Assembly: GCA_022870745.1 (NCBI GenBank)
Contig: CP085323.1
Span: 1,922,001-1,986,000 of the forward strand
DNA: 64,000 nucleotides
Source: Silvibacterium acidisoli
GTDB taxonomy: Bacteria > Acidobacteriota > Terriglobia > Terriglobales > Acidobacteriaceae
Direction of reading: 5' to 3'
Shown here: piece after piece, positions 25,838 to 34,926 of the stretch
How the letters are laid out: each line of letters starts with the position of its first letter
How positions within the stretch are numbered: the first letter of the stretch is position 1
Notes under the pieces: model-generated
Told to the model about the DNA's origin: nothing
What the model saw: only the letters and a program-made list of their open reading frames with translations
Database searches by the model: none
Made by a program: the position numbers and the translations under genes

Positions 25838-26581
25838 ATGGTTGAAGTCGCCCAGGTACCGCTGCTCTCACCCGCCCAGGTCGCCCAGCGGGCGCCGCTC
25901 GAGCATTCCGCAAATGGCATCCGCTACGCGGGCCACGGAGAGAATCAGATCACCCGCGAAGAGCTTGCCCGCGTGGTTCAGGCTGTTCCCGCAAGCGTTG
26001 CGAAGGCTCTGACCGAGCGCGCCTACTACTTTGTGCCCCTGGTGCTGAGCGAGGGCGAGCAGCCCACCATCGCCACCGGCTACAACGTCGATCTTGGCGA
26101 TCGCGCCATCTGCCACCGCAACGTCGCGCTCGGCCCGGCCCCGGCAACATTCATCTCCACCCGGCTGATGCAGGACCGCTTCGCGCTGGCCTTCGAATTC
26201 TTCATCAACGCCGGGCACCAGTTCGTCGATGCCGTCGGTGTACCGGAGAGCTTCGGCGACCTGGCCTGGTCGCAGGCCCGCGCCGATGTGCGCGGCGAAA
26301 CCAGCCAGGATGCCTACGAGAACCGCCGTAAGGCTCTCAATCGCAATCCGGAACAGATCGACGAAAAAGCCAAGAGCGGATTTCTCGAAGCCGCCTTTGC
26401 CGATGCGCTGGCCATCTACATGCTCGCCCTGACTATCGATTTCGACTACACCGAGCTGCGCGAGCGCGAGTATCCGCTGCTGGCTGCGCCGTCCCTGGCC
26501 GAGCGCCTGCGCCTGATGGCGAAGCTCTTTCCGCCGAACGCCGGATACGACTTCGAGATCCGCTACAGGCGGCGCGGTTAG
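25838..26581 (+). CDS. conserved hypothetical protein upstream of ruvA
   Basis: 247 residues, soluble, no signal peptide or membrane helix. I recognise no domain. Composition is mixed alpha/beta, with a basic helical segment (AYENRRKALNRNPEQIDEKAKSG) and an aromatic, charged C-terminus (FEIRYRRRG). Its stop codon is 9 bp before the ruvA start, so the two are probably co-transcribed, but no recombination motif is visible. TAGAAT lies 9 bp upstream of the ATG, hinting at a very short leader. Confidence 0.7.
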   Translation: MVEVAQVPLLSPAQVAQRAPLEHSANGIRYAGHGENQITREELARVVQAVPASVAKALTERAYYFVPLVLSEGEQPTIATGYNVDLGDRAICHRNVALGPAPATFISTRLMQDRFALAFEFFINAGHQFVDAVGVPESFGDLAWSQARADVRGETSQDAYENRRKALNRNPEQIDEKAKSGFLEAAFADALAIYMLALTIDFDYTELREREYPLLAAPSLAERLRLMAKLFPPNAGYDFEIRYRRRG

Positions 26582-26590
26582 ACCCGGATC

Positions 26591-27184
26591 ATGATCGCTC
26601 ACCTTCGCGGACGCCTTTTCTCCAAACAGCCCGGTCAGGCCATCGTCGAGGCCGCCGGTGTCGGTTACGACGTCACCATCAGCGTGCCAACCTTCACCTC
26701 GCTCCCAGCCGAGGGAACGGAAGTCTCCCTGCACATCCACACCCAGGTGCGCGAAGACCTGATCGCGCTCTTCGGCTTCTTTGACCTGCGCGAAAAGCGG
26801 CTCTTCGAGCGGCTGATTACCGTTTCCGGAGTCGGCCCGAAGCTGGCCGTGACCATTCTCAGCGGACTCGACCCCGACCGCATGATCGCCGCCATCCGCG
26901 CGCAGGATCACGCGACGCTGACCCGCATCCCCGGCGTCGGCAAGAAGCTGGCCGAGCGGCTCAGCCTGGAACTACGCGACAAGATGGAAGACATGGCGAC
27001 CGCTCCAGCGGCTGCCGTGGTATCAGCCGGTCCGGCTGCCGACGACGTGCTCTCCGCCCTGACCAACCTCGGCTACCAGCGCCCCGCTGCTTTGAAAGCC
27101 ATCGAAACGGTAGTCGAAAAGGACAAAGCGCTCGGCGAAGACTTCGACCAGCTCTTCCGCGCGGCGTTAAAGGTCATTCGCTAA
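26591..27184 (+). CDS. ruvA: Holliday junction DNA helicase subunit RuvA
   Basis: Tetrameric junction-binding subunit that loads the RuvB motors. 197 residues: OB-fold domain I (MIAHLRGRLFSK to about 65), helix-hairpin-helix motifs in domain II (VSGVGPKLAVTILSG, and IPGVGKKLAERLSLELRDK), a flexible Ala/Pro linker (about 138-150), and the RuvB-binding domain III (ADDVLSALTNLGYQ to the end). ruvB and ruvC are not in the window. Confidence 0.97.
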   Translation: MIAHLRGRLFSKQPGQAIVEAAGVGYDVTISVPTFTSLPAEGTEVSLHIHTQVREDLIALFGFFDLREKRLFERLITVSGVGPKLAVTILSGLDPDRMIAAIRAQDHATLTRIPGVGKKLAERLSLELRDKMEDMATAPAAAVVSAGPAADDVLSALTNLGYQRPAALKAIETVVEKDKALGEDFDQLFRAALKVIR

Positions 27185-27295
27185 ATCAGAACAGCCAACC
27201 TGCGGGTGCCCCATTCATGACGCAGCTTCATCGCGGCATGAGTGGGATCGCACAGACTTCCGAGAAGCGCGTTTATCGGGAGTAATTAATAGTGA

Positions 27296-27901
27296 CTAGT
27301 AGATTTCATCTTCGGGTATTTTGAGATTCGCTAAATCGAATGCCATCATCAAGCCAAGCTGCCATGCGACCCCGCTATTCGGGGACCACCTGTCAACGAC
27401 GTGATAGCGACCGCGCTTTAGCCCTTCGATGATCCACTGCGAACCGTCAGTTCCTCTCTGATCGTTGATTGGGTTAGGTGCGCTCCAGAATTTGCTGGCT
27501 TCAACCTGCGAAAGAAATGCCGAAGTTTGTTCTTTGCTTAGCACCTGTGAATGATTCTCAGAGATCGTCCCTGGGCGATATCCTCCAGCCCCACTTCCCG
27601 TCTTAGCTGTGAGGAGACCTGTCCCGTCAGGATTGACATCTATCCTGACAGCAACAGGATGATGGAAGGTGCGCAACCACAGAAAACGATATGACTCTGC
27701 GTTGGCAGCCCTAATCATCTGGTAAAGAGAAGGCTCCTGCAAGGCACTTAGCTGTGCCGAATACCAGTCGTTCTTGAGATGGCCTCGTCGGAGATCAAGA
27801 GAAGACTCGGGAAAATACTTGATGGGATGCGATGGTGCTTGCGCCCGCGCAAGTACCATAACGAAAGCAACCGTAAATAAGACGATGAGGCGCTGACGCA
27901 A
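27296..27901 (-). CDS. exported hypothetical protein
   Basis: 201 residues. The start is TTG at 27901, with GGAG 6 bases upstream; it opens a Sec signal peptide (RLIVLFTVAFVMVLARAQA). The mature part has no family I recognise; it includes SYRFLWLRTFHHPVAVRIDV, DGTGLLTAKTGSGAGGY and QWIIEGLKRGRYHVVDRW, a pattern seen in small secreted Gram-negative proteins. The DNA is less GC-rich than the housekeeping genes around it. The 27902-28141 spacer shows no feature. Confidence 0.65.
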   Translation of the reverse strand: MRQRLIVLFTVAFVMVLARAQAPSHPIKYFPESSLDLRRGHLKNDWYSAQLSALQEPSLYQMIRAANAESYRFLWLRTFHHPVAVRIDVNPDGTGLLTAKTGSGAGGYRPGTISENHSQVLSKEQTSAFLSQVEASKFWSAPNPINDQRGTDGSQWIIEGLKRGRYHVVDRWSPNSGVAWQLGLMMAFDLANLKIPEDEIY

Positions 27902-28141
27902 TGAGTTCTCCAGGCAATTCCCTGCTTACGAAGTTTAGACACCGGGCATCGACGAAGTGTTCCACTTGCTATCGTTGGAAAAACGAATCGGTGCCTCGAT
28001 TACTCCTCAGAAGTCGGCGTGTAGCCAGCGATCCGGCTGGGCGGCTCCTCTTCTCCGGTTTCAGGTCTCAGCTCACCATAACGGCGTTTATGAGGAGTAA
28101 TTCGCTGACGTTGCCGAAAAGGTGACCTCTCGGGAGCACGC

Positions 28142-28657
28142 TCAACGCCAAGCGATCACACACTGCCTCAGAATACGAGGTGCACGCCAGGCAGACATGA
28201 AATCTTCCATAGAAATCGTCTTGCCTTCTGCAAGCCTGAGCTTTCCGCGACTTGCTCCAAGAATGATAGAAAAGTGACCGGTCTCAGAAGGTGTGTCGTA
28301 CAGAACGATTGGAATACGCCCCCGTCTCCTTTGTGCGAGCAATTCAGGTAGTCCAATGGCGCATTCCACAGGAACACCTAATCGTTTGAGGCGACGGTAA
28401 CCGATCATCTCGTATCCACCGATGTCGTCATCGGGATCTGTGTGAAATGAAACCTGTAGGCCTAGTTCTCTGAGGCCTGCGGCTAAGTGCACCGTGAACG
28501 ATCCGTGACGTTTCGTGTGGCGGCAAGCAGAGATGATCTTGGCTGCTGCGGGCTTCTTCCCATAATGGTGCAGTGCAGACCATGCGGCGAGAGGTCCACA
28601 GTGTCCGTCCAACTTCAGTATTTTTGATGGAGCGGTCCACCAATCAGGAAGTTTCAT
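28142..28657 (-). CDS. C39-like (papain-fold) cysteine peptidase-like protein
   Basis: 171 residues, no signal peptide. The motif KLDGHCGPLAAWSALHHYGK places a candidate nucleophile Cys near residue 20 in the DGxCGP context of C39-like peptidases. SETGHFSIILGA near residue 127 supplies a candidate catalytic His. Fold family inferred from these two motifs only. There is no ABC-transporter domain, so it is not a bacteriocin exporter. It could cleave peptides, or be a transglutaminase-like or deamidase relative. It lies among atypical genes between ruvA and thrS. Confidence 0.6.
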   Translation of the reverse strand: MKLPDWWTAPSKILKLDGHCGPLAAWSALHHYGKKPAAAKIISACRHTKRHGSFTVHLAAGLRELGLQVSFHTDPDDDIGGYEMIGYRRLKRLGVPVECAIGLPELLAQRRRGRIPIVLYDTPSETGHFSIILGASRGKLRLAEGKTISMEDFMSAWRAPRILRQCVIAWR

Positions 28658-28872
28658 CGTGTGGTTATACCTGAAGACGCGGAGTTCCTAGCGAAGAGCA
28701 TATCAATGCGTTGAACCTTCTGGAAGATGGCGTCATCGTTAATTGCGATTAGTACTGCTAAGTCGGCTTATCGCCAGCGACCGCCAAATTAAGAAGGTGG
28801 ATTTCTCGGAAAATAAGAGTTAACCGCGGCACATGCGAAGAGACAGGGACAGCATACTGGAGTGAACGCCTG
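28658..28872. other. spacer without a recognised feature
   Basis: 215 bp between the C39-like gene and the JmjC-like gene. The longest in-frame candidate on the minus strand is about 23 codons and has no ribosome-binding site. No tRNA-like fold or terminator was seen. Confidence 0.4.
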
Positions 28873-29682
28873 TCATCGGTCCCTGCCTAACACCGCAGGC
28901 GATCTTCCGCGTCTTAGCCAGAAATTGATCATCAGGGAGTCTTCGTGATTCTCCACGAAATGACTCCACCCCGCAGGCACATAGAGCAGATCGCCCGCAC
29001 GCTGCGTGACGGAGATCGGTGTAGCCTTCGAGAACTCCGGGAAGCGTGTCGCATCCGGAGACTTTGCGTTAACCATGCTGACCCCGAAGTCTGGAAGTGC
29101 ATTCGGTTTCGGATGAATCATGTATAGATAAGGAAAATCGGCTGGCGGATAGAGGAGCCATTCTTTGGCACCGAAGTATGCGAACGAGAAGTTATCCGTG
29201 ATGTCCTTGTGCAGGGCGGTCACCGTTCCCCTCTTACCCATCCACATCCGTGGCTCATTGAGAAAATACTCAGGGTAGAACATCGGAAAAGGAACCCCGA
29301 GATCGCGCGCCATCTCGACGGGTATCACGGTGCCGGCGGCATAGGCCGTCCCGGCATCGTTTACCTGCATGAAGTGTTCCCCGATGAAATTTCGTAGGGG
29401 CATCTCTTCTTCGCGGCGATTCAGGTAGCTACCTGGATCTGCCATATTGCCGAAACGGACGTTCACGGTCTGATCGCCGTAGGCCCCTTGCAGCAGACCT
29501 AAGATCTCCGCTTCAGAGAACTTCAGCGCACCCAGCCGCAGTAGAAAAGGCATGGAGCGCGCTGCATACTCTTTCGAAAACGCCTCGTCACCCAGAGAAT
29601 CAAGAACGTCCAGGGCGGCGAGGCGAGGCATCTCACGGGTAGCCTCATATATCTGGGGAAACCAAACAACAGGACTGTCCAT
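28873..29682 (-). CDS. cupin-like / JmjC-domain oxygenase-like protein
   Basis: 269 residues of the cupin_8/JmjC type, which in other bacteria hydroxylate proteins or small molecules using Fe(II) and 2-oxoglutarate. The facial triad is visible: TALHKDITDNF gives His and Asp, and GDLLYVPAGWSHFVEN the distal His. The family's KEWLLYPP strand sits between them. The N-terminal 110 residues are helical and not recognised. AGGAG lies 7 bases before the ATG at 29682. Substrate unknown. It shares strand with the C39-like gene 215 bp downstream. Confidence 0.78.
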   Translation of the reverse strand: MDSPVVWFPQIYEATREMPRLAALDVLDSLGDEAFSKEYAARSMPFLLRLGALKFSEAEILGLLQGAYGDQTVNVRFGNMADPGSYLNRREEEMPLRNFIGEHFMQVNDAGTAYAAGTVIPVEMARDLGVPFPMFYPEYFLNEPRMWMGKRGTVTALHKDITDNFSFAYFGAKEWLLYPPADFPYLYMIHPKPNALPDFGVSMVNAKSPDATRFPEFSKATPISVTQRAGDLLYVPAGWSHFVENHEDSLMINFWLRRGRSPAVLGRDR

Positions 29683-29701
29683 CTATCGACTCCTACACAT
29701 T

Positions 29702-29733
29702 TTGAGAATAGATCCTGTTGAGAATAGATCCTG
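29702..29733. repeat. exact 16-bp tandem duplication upstream of thrS
   Basis: TTGAGAATAGATCCTG occurs twice with no gap (29702-29717 and 29718-29733), in the spacer between the JmjC-like gene and thrS. Confidence 0.85.
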
Positions 29734-29949
29734 GACGACTCCAGCCCGGTCTAAAGCAGAACAATCAGTACGTGAAGTCCCTAGAAGTCGGCTTGGGGAA
29801 AGTGAGTCCCGAGAATCGCTCTTTGGGTTACGAGATCAGAAGCATTCGCCGACAAACATTCCGGATTTGGGATCGGACCATCCCATCCCGTGCGACAACC
29901 GCTCGACGCCACCCCGACAAACTCATATCCTGAAGAGAAAGACATCTTT

Positions 29950-31974
29950 ATGAGTGAAAACGTACAGGTCAAACTTCCCGACGGCTCGCTGAAGCAATTC
30001 GCGGCCGGTGTTACGCCCTTCCAGGTGGCGGAGAGCATCTCTCCGCGCCTTGCCGCTGCCTCCGTGGTGGCGCGCATCAAGCCGATGCACGCGGCTACGG
30101 CCACTAGCACCGACCAATCCGGCGAAGAAGCCATGTACGCCACCGAAGACGCTCACGCCCAGCGCCTCGTTGACCTCTCGACACCGCTCAACGAAGACGT
30201 CGAACTCGAGTTGCTGACCGAGAAGAGCCCGGACGCGCTGCCCGTGGTGCGCCACTCCGCCGCGCACGTTATGGCGACGGCAGTGCTCGAGCTTTTTCCT
30301 GACACCAAGCTCGGCCATGGCCCCTCGACCGATGCCGGCTTTTTCTACGACTTTTACCGCCCCACGCCCTTCACGCCCGACGACCTTAAGGCCATCGAAG
30401 CGAAGATGGCCGAGATTGTCGCCCGCGACGAGAAGTTCGTCCGCGAATTCGAGCCCCGCGAGCAGGGTCTGGCCCATTTCCGCGAAGAGAACGACTTCAT
30501 GAAGGTCCACTTCATCGAGCGTTTCACCAGGGAGGGCGACGAGATCTCGCTCTACCGCAACGGCAAGTTCGTGGACTTCTGCCGCGGTCCCCACGTGCCT
30601 TCTACCGGCCGCGTGAAGGCCTTCAAGGTGCTCAGTCTCGCGGGAGCCTACTGGCTGGGCGACGAGAAGAACCCGCAGCTGCAGCGCATCTACGGAACGG
30701 CCTTTTTCAACAAAAAGGAGATGGACGAGCACTTCGTGCGCCTCGAAGAGGCCGCCAAGCGCGACCATCGTCTGCTGGGTAAGCAGCTCGACCTTTTCTC
30801 CATCCAGGAGATTGCCGGAGCGGGACTCATCTTCTGGCATCCGAAGGGCGCCATCATCCGCAAGACGATGGAAGACTGGATGAAGAAAGAATGCCTGCGC
30901 CGCGGTTACGAACTGGTCTACACGCCTCACGTGATGCGCAGCGAGTTGTGGAAGATCAGCGGACACGCCGGCTTCTACGCGCAGAATATGTACACCCCGA
31001 TGGAGCTGGACGACGCCGAGTACCGGCTGAAGCCGATGAACTGCCCCGGGCACATCCTCATCTACAAGAACTCGCCCAAGAGCTACCGGGACCTGCCAGT
31101 GCGCTACGCCGAGCTTGGCAACGTCTACCGCTACGAGCGCTCGGGCACCATGCACGGCCTGCTGCGTGTGCGCGGCTTTACCCAGGACGACGCCCACATC
31201 TTCTGCACTCCCGAACAGATCGAAGACGAGGTTGTCGGCTGCATCGAGTTTGCGCAATCGGTGCTCACCACCTTCGGCTTCAGCGAGTTCAAGGTGGAGC
31301 TTTCGACCTGGGATCCAAAGGACCGCCAGAGCTACGCCGGAACCGATGAGAAGTGGGAACTGGCCATCTCGTCGCTCCAGAAGGCGCTCGACCGCAAAGG
31401 CATTCCCTACAAGACCATCCCCGGCGAAGCCGCCTTCTACGGCCCCAAGATCGACGTCAAGCTGGTCGACGTGCTCGGCCGCCTGTGGCAGCTTTCAACC
31501 GTGCAGTTCGACTTCAACCTGCCTGCGCGCTTCGAGCTTGAATACGTGGGCGAGGACGGCGAGCGCCACCAGCCGGTCATGGTCCACCGCGCGCTTTACG
31601 GCTCAGTCGAACGCTTCTTCGGCGTGCTCATCGAGCACTACGGCGGAGCCTTCCCGCTCTGGCTCGCGCCGGTGCAGATGGGCATCGTTCCCATCAGCGA
31701 GCGCCATCAGGCCTACGCCGAATCCGTCAAAGCCCAACTTGAGGAAGCCGGATTCCGCGTAGAACTCGATGCCCGCAACGAGAAGATGAACGCCAAGATT
31801 CGCGACTTCACACTGCAGAAGACGCCGTACGTACTGGTCATGGGAGACAAGGAAGCCGAAGCAGGCGCGGTGAGCGTACGCACGCGCGGCAAAGGAGACC
31901 AGGGTTCGGTGCCGCTGGTGGAATTCATCGCCCGGGCCAAGTCGCTGGTTACCGGCCACTCCATGGAGCTGTAA
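29950..31974 (+). CDS. thrS: threonyl-tRNA synthetase
   Basis: Class II aminoacyl-tRNA synthetase that charges tRNA-Thr and edits Ser-tRNA-Thr. The ATG at 29950 gives the standard TGS-domain start (MSENVQVKLPDGS). The TGS domain is followed by a slightly expanded segment (about 40-75), then the editing domain (RHSAAHVMATAVLELF; GHGPSTDAGFFYDF), the catalytic core with motif 2 (LKPMNCPGHILIYK, YRYERSGTMHGLLRVRGF), motif 3 around FPLWLAPVQM and the anticodon-binding domain. 674 residues, near normal. No T-box leader was seen. A terminator follows. Confidence 0.96.
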   Translation: MSENVQVKLPDGSLKQFAAGVTPFQVAESISPRLAAASVVARIKPMHAATATSTDQSGEEAMYATEDAHAQRLVDLSTPLNEDVELELLTEKSPDALPVVRHSAAHVMATAVLELFPDTKLGHGPSTDAGFFYDFYRPTPFTPDDLKAIEAKMAEIVARDEKFVREFEPREQGLAHFREENDFMKVHFIERFTREGDEISLYRNGKFVDFCRGPHVPSTGRVKAFKVLSLAGAYWLGDEKNPQLQRIYGTAFFNKKEMDEHFVRLEEAAKRDHRLLGKQLDLFSIQEIAGAGLIFWHPKGAIIRKTMEDWMKKECLRRGYELVYTPHVMRSELWKISGHAGFYAQNMYTPMELDDAEYRLKPMNCPGHILIYKNSPKSYRDLPVRYAELGNVYRYERSGTMHGLLRVRGFTQDDAHIFCTPEQIEDEVVGCIEFAQSVLTTFGFSEFKVELSTWDPKDRQSYAGTDEKWELAISSLQKALDRKGIPYKTIPGEAAFYGPKIDVKLVDVLGRLWQLSTVQFDFNLPARFELEYVGEDGERHQPVMVHRALYGSVERFFGVLIEHYGGAFPLWLAPVQMGIVPISERHQAYAESVKAQLEEAGFRVELDARNEKMNAKIRDFTLQKTPYVLVMGDKEAEAGAVSVRTRGKGDQGSVPLVEFIARAKSLVTGHSMEL

Positions 31975-31996
31975 CTGACTTTTAACTTCGAAGAAG

Positions 31997-32028
31997 GCGA
32001 TGCGAGAAGACTCTCGCGTCGCTTTTTT
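31997..32028 (+). terminator. intrinsic terminator of thrS
   Basis: A 10-bp stem with one G-U pair (31997-32006 with 32013-32022), a six-base loop and TTTTTT, 22 bp after the stop codon. Confidence 0.85.
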
Positions 32029-32128
32029 CATTCACGGTCGAAAACTGGACAGAAATTGTCCCAGGATCGGACGACGTCCTTCCTTCGTGTTATCGCTCCT
32101 GTCATTTCTGGCCGCTATGATCGGCGGT

Positions 32129-32407
32129 ATGGCCAGAAACTTTAGGCCTGATCCGAAAATGAAAACCACGCCGCCCGTTCCTGTCTCCGAACCCATCCAG
32201 GTCAGCGACCGCTTTCGCGCCACCGTACAGGATTCCATCCTCGAGCTCGAACGCAACGCCGCGCGCGACGAACAGGTGCTAAAAACCCTCACCAACCCAG
32301 ATCACCGCCGGCGCCAGATGCTGCTGATCCAGAAGCAGCTGGACAAGGCCTTCCGCCTGCATGAAATGCTGGGCCGCCTCGCCGTACGCAAGCGGGTCGT
32401 CCGCTGA
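32129..32407 (+). CDS. small hypothetical protein, helical and charged
   Basis: About 92 residues from ATG 32129. The start is uncertain; ATG 32159 is also possible and neither has a strong ribosome-binding site. The C-terminal 70 residues form a likely helical hairpin (FRATVQDSILELERNAARDE and QKQLDKAFRLHEMLGRLAV). No family recognised. The longer in-frame extension to 32000 runs into the thrS terminator and was not used. Confidence 0.5.
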   Translation: MARNFRPDPKMKTTPPVPVSEPIQVSDRFRATVQDSILELERNAARDEQVLKTLTNPDHRRRQMLLIQKQLDKAFRLHEMLGRLAVRKRVVR

Positions 32408-32498
32408 GGTTGCGACCCCCAGATTGCTCCGCCTATGATCAAGACGACGTATAACCGCACACGTCTCATCCAAGCCTAGAGGGAGTTCAGAAAGAAGC

Positions 32499-33458
32499 AT
32501 GCAGAGTGGCAGCCAGATCGCCGCACAACCGATCGGCGTCTCCAGCATCGCTTCGGCGGGCGTCATTGTTCCCACGCTGAACGCAGCCCGTGACTGGCCG
32601 CAGTTCGAGCCCATGCTCAGGGCGCAGGGAATCGCGCCTTCACAGGTGCTCATCGTCGACTCCTCATCGAACGACAGCACCGTGGAGCTGGCTCGCGCCA
32701 GCGGTTTTCGTGTGGAAACCATCGCACGCCGCGACTTTAATCATGGCGGCACGCGACAATGGGCAACGCAGTTCTTTCCCGGGACCGAGATCCTCGTTTA
32801 TCTCACTCAGGACGCAGTACTCGCGAGCGACGACGCTGTGCGAAGCCTGCTCATGGCTTTTGAGGATCCCCTCGTTGGCGCAGCGTACGGGCGCCAGCTT
32901 CCCCGGCCCGGAGCCCGGCCCGTCGAAGCCCACGGACGCCTCTTCAACTATCCGGATGTGTCGCAGTTGCGAACACTGAACGACCGGCAGCGATTCGGCT
33001 TCAAAACAATCTTTATCTCGAATTCCTTCGCCGCATACCGAAAGCAGGCGCTTGAGGATGCCGGAGGCTTCCCAACCGACACCATCTTCGGTGAGGACAC
33101 CATTACCGTCGCTCACATGCTGCTTAGAGGATGGAAGGTCGCATACCGGGCTGACGCCTGCGTCTATCACTCCCACGATTACACGGCAGTGCAGGAGTTC
33201 AAGCGCTACTTCGACATCGGCGTACTGCATTCACGCGAGGCTTGGCTGAAAAAGGAATTCGGCGAGGCGGGCGGCGAAGGGAAAAAATTCGTCCTGTCGG
33301 AGATGAAGTACCTGCTGCGGCATAATCCTCTCCTGCTGCCCTCGGCGGTGCTTCGAACTGCCGCCAAACTTGGAGGCTACCGGCTCGGCACGAAAGAAGC
33401 GGCTCTGAAACTCGGCCTCAAGAAAAAGCTGAGTATGCACCACGGTTTCTGGAAGTAA
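32499..33458 (+). CDS. GT2-family glycosyltransferase (rhamnosyltransferase-like)
   Basis: 319 residues. GT-A fold: PTLNAARDW start motif, QVLIVDSSSNDSTVELA nucleotide-sugar segment, a DxD-like LTQDAV (about 100) and the acceptor-side FGEDTITVAHMLLRGWKVAY, typical of GT2 enzymes of O-antigen or exopolysaccharide assembly. The RDFNHGGTRQWA segment resembles rhamnosyltransferases; exact sugar and linkage are not known. First gene of the polysaccharide region, convergent with the flippase. Confidence 0.85.
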   Translation: MQSGSQIAAQPIGVSSIASAGVIVPTLNAARDWPQFEPMLRAQGIAPSQVLIVDSSSNDSTVELARASGFRVETIARRDFNHGGTRQWATQFFPGTEILVYLTQDAVLASDDAVRSLLMAFEDPLVGAAYGRQLPRPGARPVEAHGRLFNYPDVSQLRTLNDRQRFGFKTIFISNSFAAYRKQALEDAGGFPTDTIFGEDTITVAHMLLRGWKVAYRADACVYHSHDYTAVQEFKRYFDIGVLHSREAWLKKEFGEAGGEGKKFVLSEMKYLLRHNPLLLPSAVLRTAAKLGGYRLGTKEAALKLGLKKKLSMHHGFWK

Positions 33459-33469
33459 CGGCTGAGTCT

Positions 33470-34798
33470 CTATCCAAGAGCGGTTTGATCTTCCGGATCC
33501 TTCCGCGAATGCCCGTAAATGGATATATATCCGTGCGAGACCACGTAACAGAAGCTGAGCGCCAGGTTCATCAGGACCGCATTTCGCGTCGTCCGCATGC
33601 CGATTGTCGCGACAAAAATGACCTGGCACAAGACGACGAGAGTGACCTCCAGGATAGTCCCACGCCAGAAAACCCATTTGCGTGAACGATTCATGATCCA
33701 AAGCAGTCCTGCAAGATAGTTGATGCAGGCTGTCATGACAACCAATCCCACCAGGCCAGCCAGATCCCGATAGTTTGGACCCAGCAACCAGAGAAATGGG
33801 CGAGGGACGACGAACGCCAGGCTTGTAATTCCTCCCGAAGCAACCACCGCCAGTGCAAATAGCTTCGTGTACGCGCTCCGAAGGCGCGCGGCTGGAAGCC
33901 GGGCCACATGCGGTTCGACAACCACGACGTTGAACGTGGTAAAGACAATGAATAATTGTCCCAGCCGTCCCAACGCCGCCACTTGGGCAATATTGGTTGT
34001 CCCTCCGAAGATGCTGACGAGGAACAGCGCAATCTGCCCCTGGAATGCGCCCAGGATGATGGGCGGTATCGCGGGCATAATGTAGCGCAGCATTTCCTGT
34101 TCGACCCGCGGATCGTTATGCTCAGGCCACTCCACCTGCTTCCGGCTTTCGCGTCCGATCAGCCAGCCATTTGCCGTGATATTCAGCGCACCCAGCAACG
34201 CCGCCGCCGGAGCATTCAAGACTCTGCCAATACCCATCAGTACATACAGGGTCAGTCTGCCCGCGCCGGCAATCGTCTGCGGCACGTAGTATTCGCGGAA
34301 TCGCCCGTAAAGAAAAAGCGGTGCGGAAAAGTAAGAAACCTGCCCGGCAGAGTAGAGCGAGATCACGACCGAAAGCATCAGCAGCATCTGGGCGCCGAGC
34401 GACCAGTGGTGCCGGTGCGCGATCAATCCAAAGACCGCCACAACGATGGGAATTGTGAACGAGAAAGTTTTGTCGCGCAGATGCTTGGCAGCGCGCACGT
34501 AGGTGCCGACAAGTTTGCGATCAGCGATCCGCGACCCCACCAGCGGAATAATCGTGCTGGCGAGCCCAAAGTCCATCAATGACGACGCCGTGATCTGAAA
34601 GCCGGTGGCAAGCCCGTATTGCGCATAAGCTTCCACGCTCAGATTGCGGACCAGGTAGAGACCGGTAAGCACAGTGATGCCCTGCACCGCGCCCTGCCCC
34701 AGAAAGAATGCCGTAAGGATACGGGTGATCTTCTGAATGCGATTGCGGGAATGCGTCGGGGGAGCCGAGAGGCCGCTCTGCTGCTGGCTTTGGTTCAT
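33470..34798 (-). CDS. polysaccharide flippase (Wzx / RfbX-like)
   Basis: 442 residues, about 12 membrane helices. It begins with a hydrophilic Gln/Ser-rich tail (MNQSQQQSGLSAPP), then ITRILTAFFLGQGAVQGITVL, LYLVRNLSVEAYAQYGLATG and a regular helix pattern to the end, as in the MOP superfamily of lipid-linked oligosaccharide flippases. ATG 34798 was chosen; an in-frame GTG at 34843 could add 15 residues, and neither has a clear ribosome-binding site. It would carry undecaprenyl-linked repeat units made by the neighbouring GT2 enzymes to the periplasm. Confidence 0.85.
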   Translation of the reverse strand: MNQSQQQSGLSAPPTHSRNRIQKITRILTAFFLGQGAVQGITVLTGLYLVRNLSVEAYAQYGLATGFQITASSLMDFGLASTIIPLVGSRIADRKLVGTYVRAAKHLRDKTFSFTIPIVVAVFGLIAHRHHWSLGAQMLLMLSVVISLYSAGQVSYFSAPLFLYGRFREYYVPQTIAGAGRLTLYVLMGIGRVLNAPAAALLGALNITANGWLIGRESRKQVEWPEHNDPRVEQEMLRYIMPAIPPIILGAFQGQIALFLVSIFGGTTNIAQVAALGRLGQLFIVFTTFNVVVVEPHVARLPAARLRSAYTKLFALAVVASGGITSLAFVVPRPFLWLLGPNYRDLAGLVGLVVMTACINYLAGLLWIMNRSRKWVFWRGTILEVTLVVLCQVIFVATIGMRTTRNAVLMNLALSFCYVVSHGYISIYGHSRKDPEDQTALG

Positions 34799-34926
34799 TG
34801 AAGGAAGTTTGAAAGTTCTGCCCGAGCGCGGCTTGAATCGCACGGCAATCTAAAATAAAGGAACCTGTTCATGGTAAACGATCGGCCATGTCGGTCGTTC
34901 CGGCAGGCGACTTTGGAGGCCCGGCA

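Noticed and set aside
27901-28125. 74-codon plus-strand frame between the exported protein and the C39-like gene
   Set aside because: It overlaps the start of a better supported minus-strand gene, shows low-complexity Ser/Arg sequence and has no ribosome-binding site.
29683-29949. T-box or other riboswitch upstream of thrS
   Set aside because: No T-box motif, specifier loop or terminator/antiterminator pair was visible; only the 16-bp tandem repeat is there.
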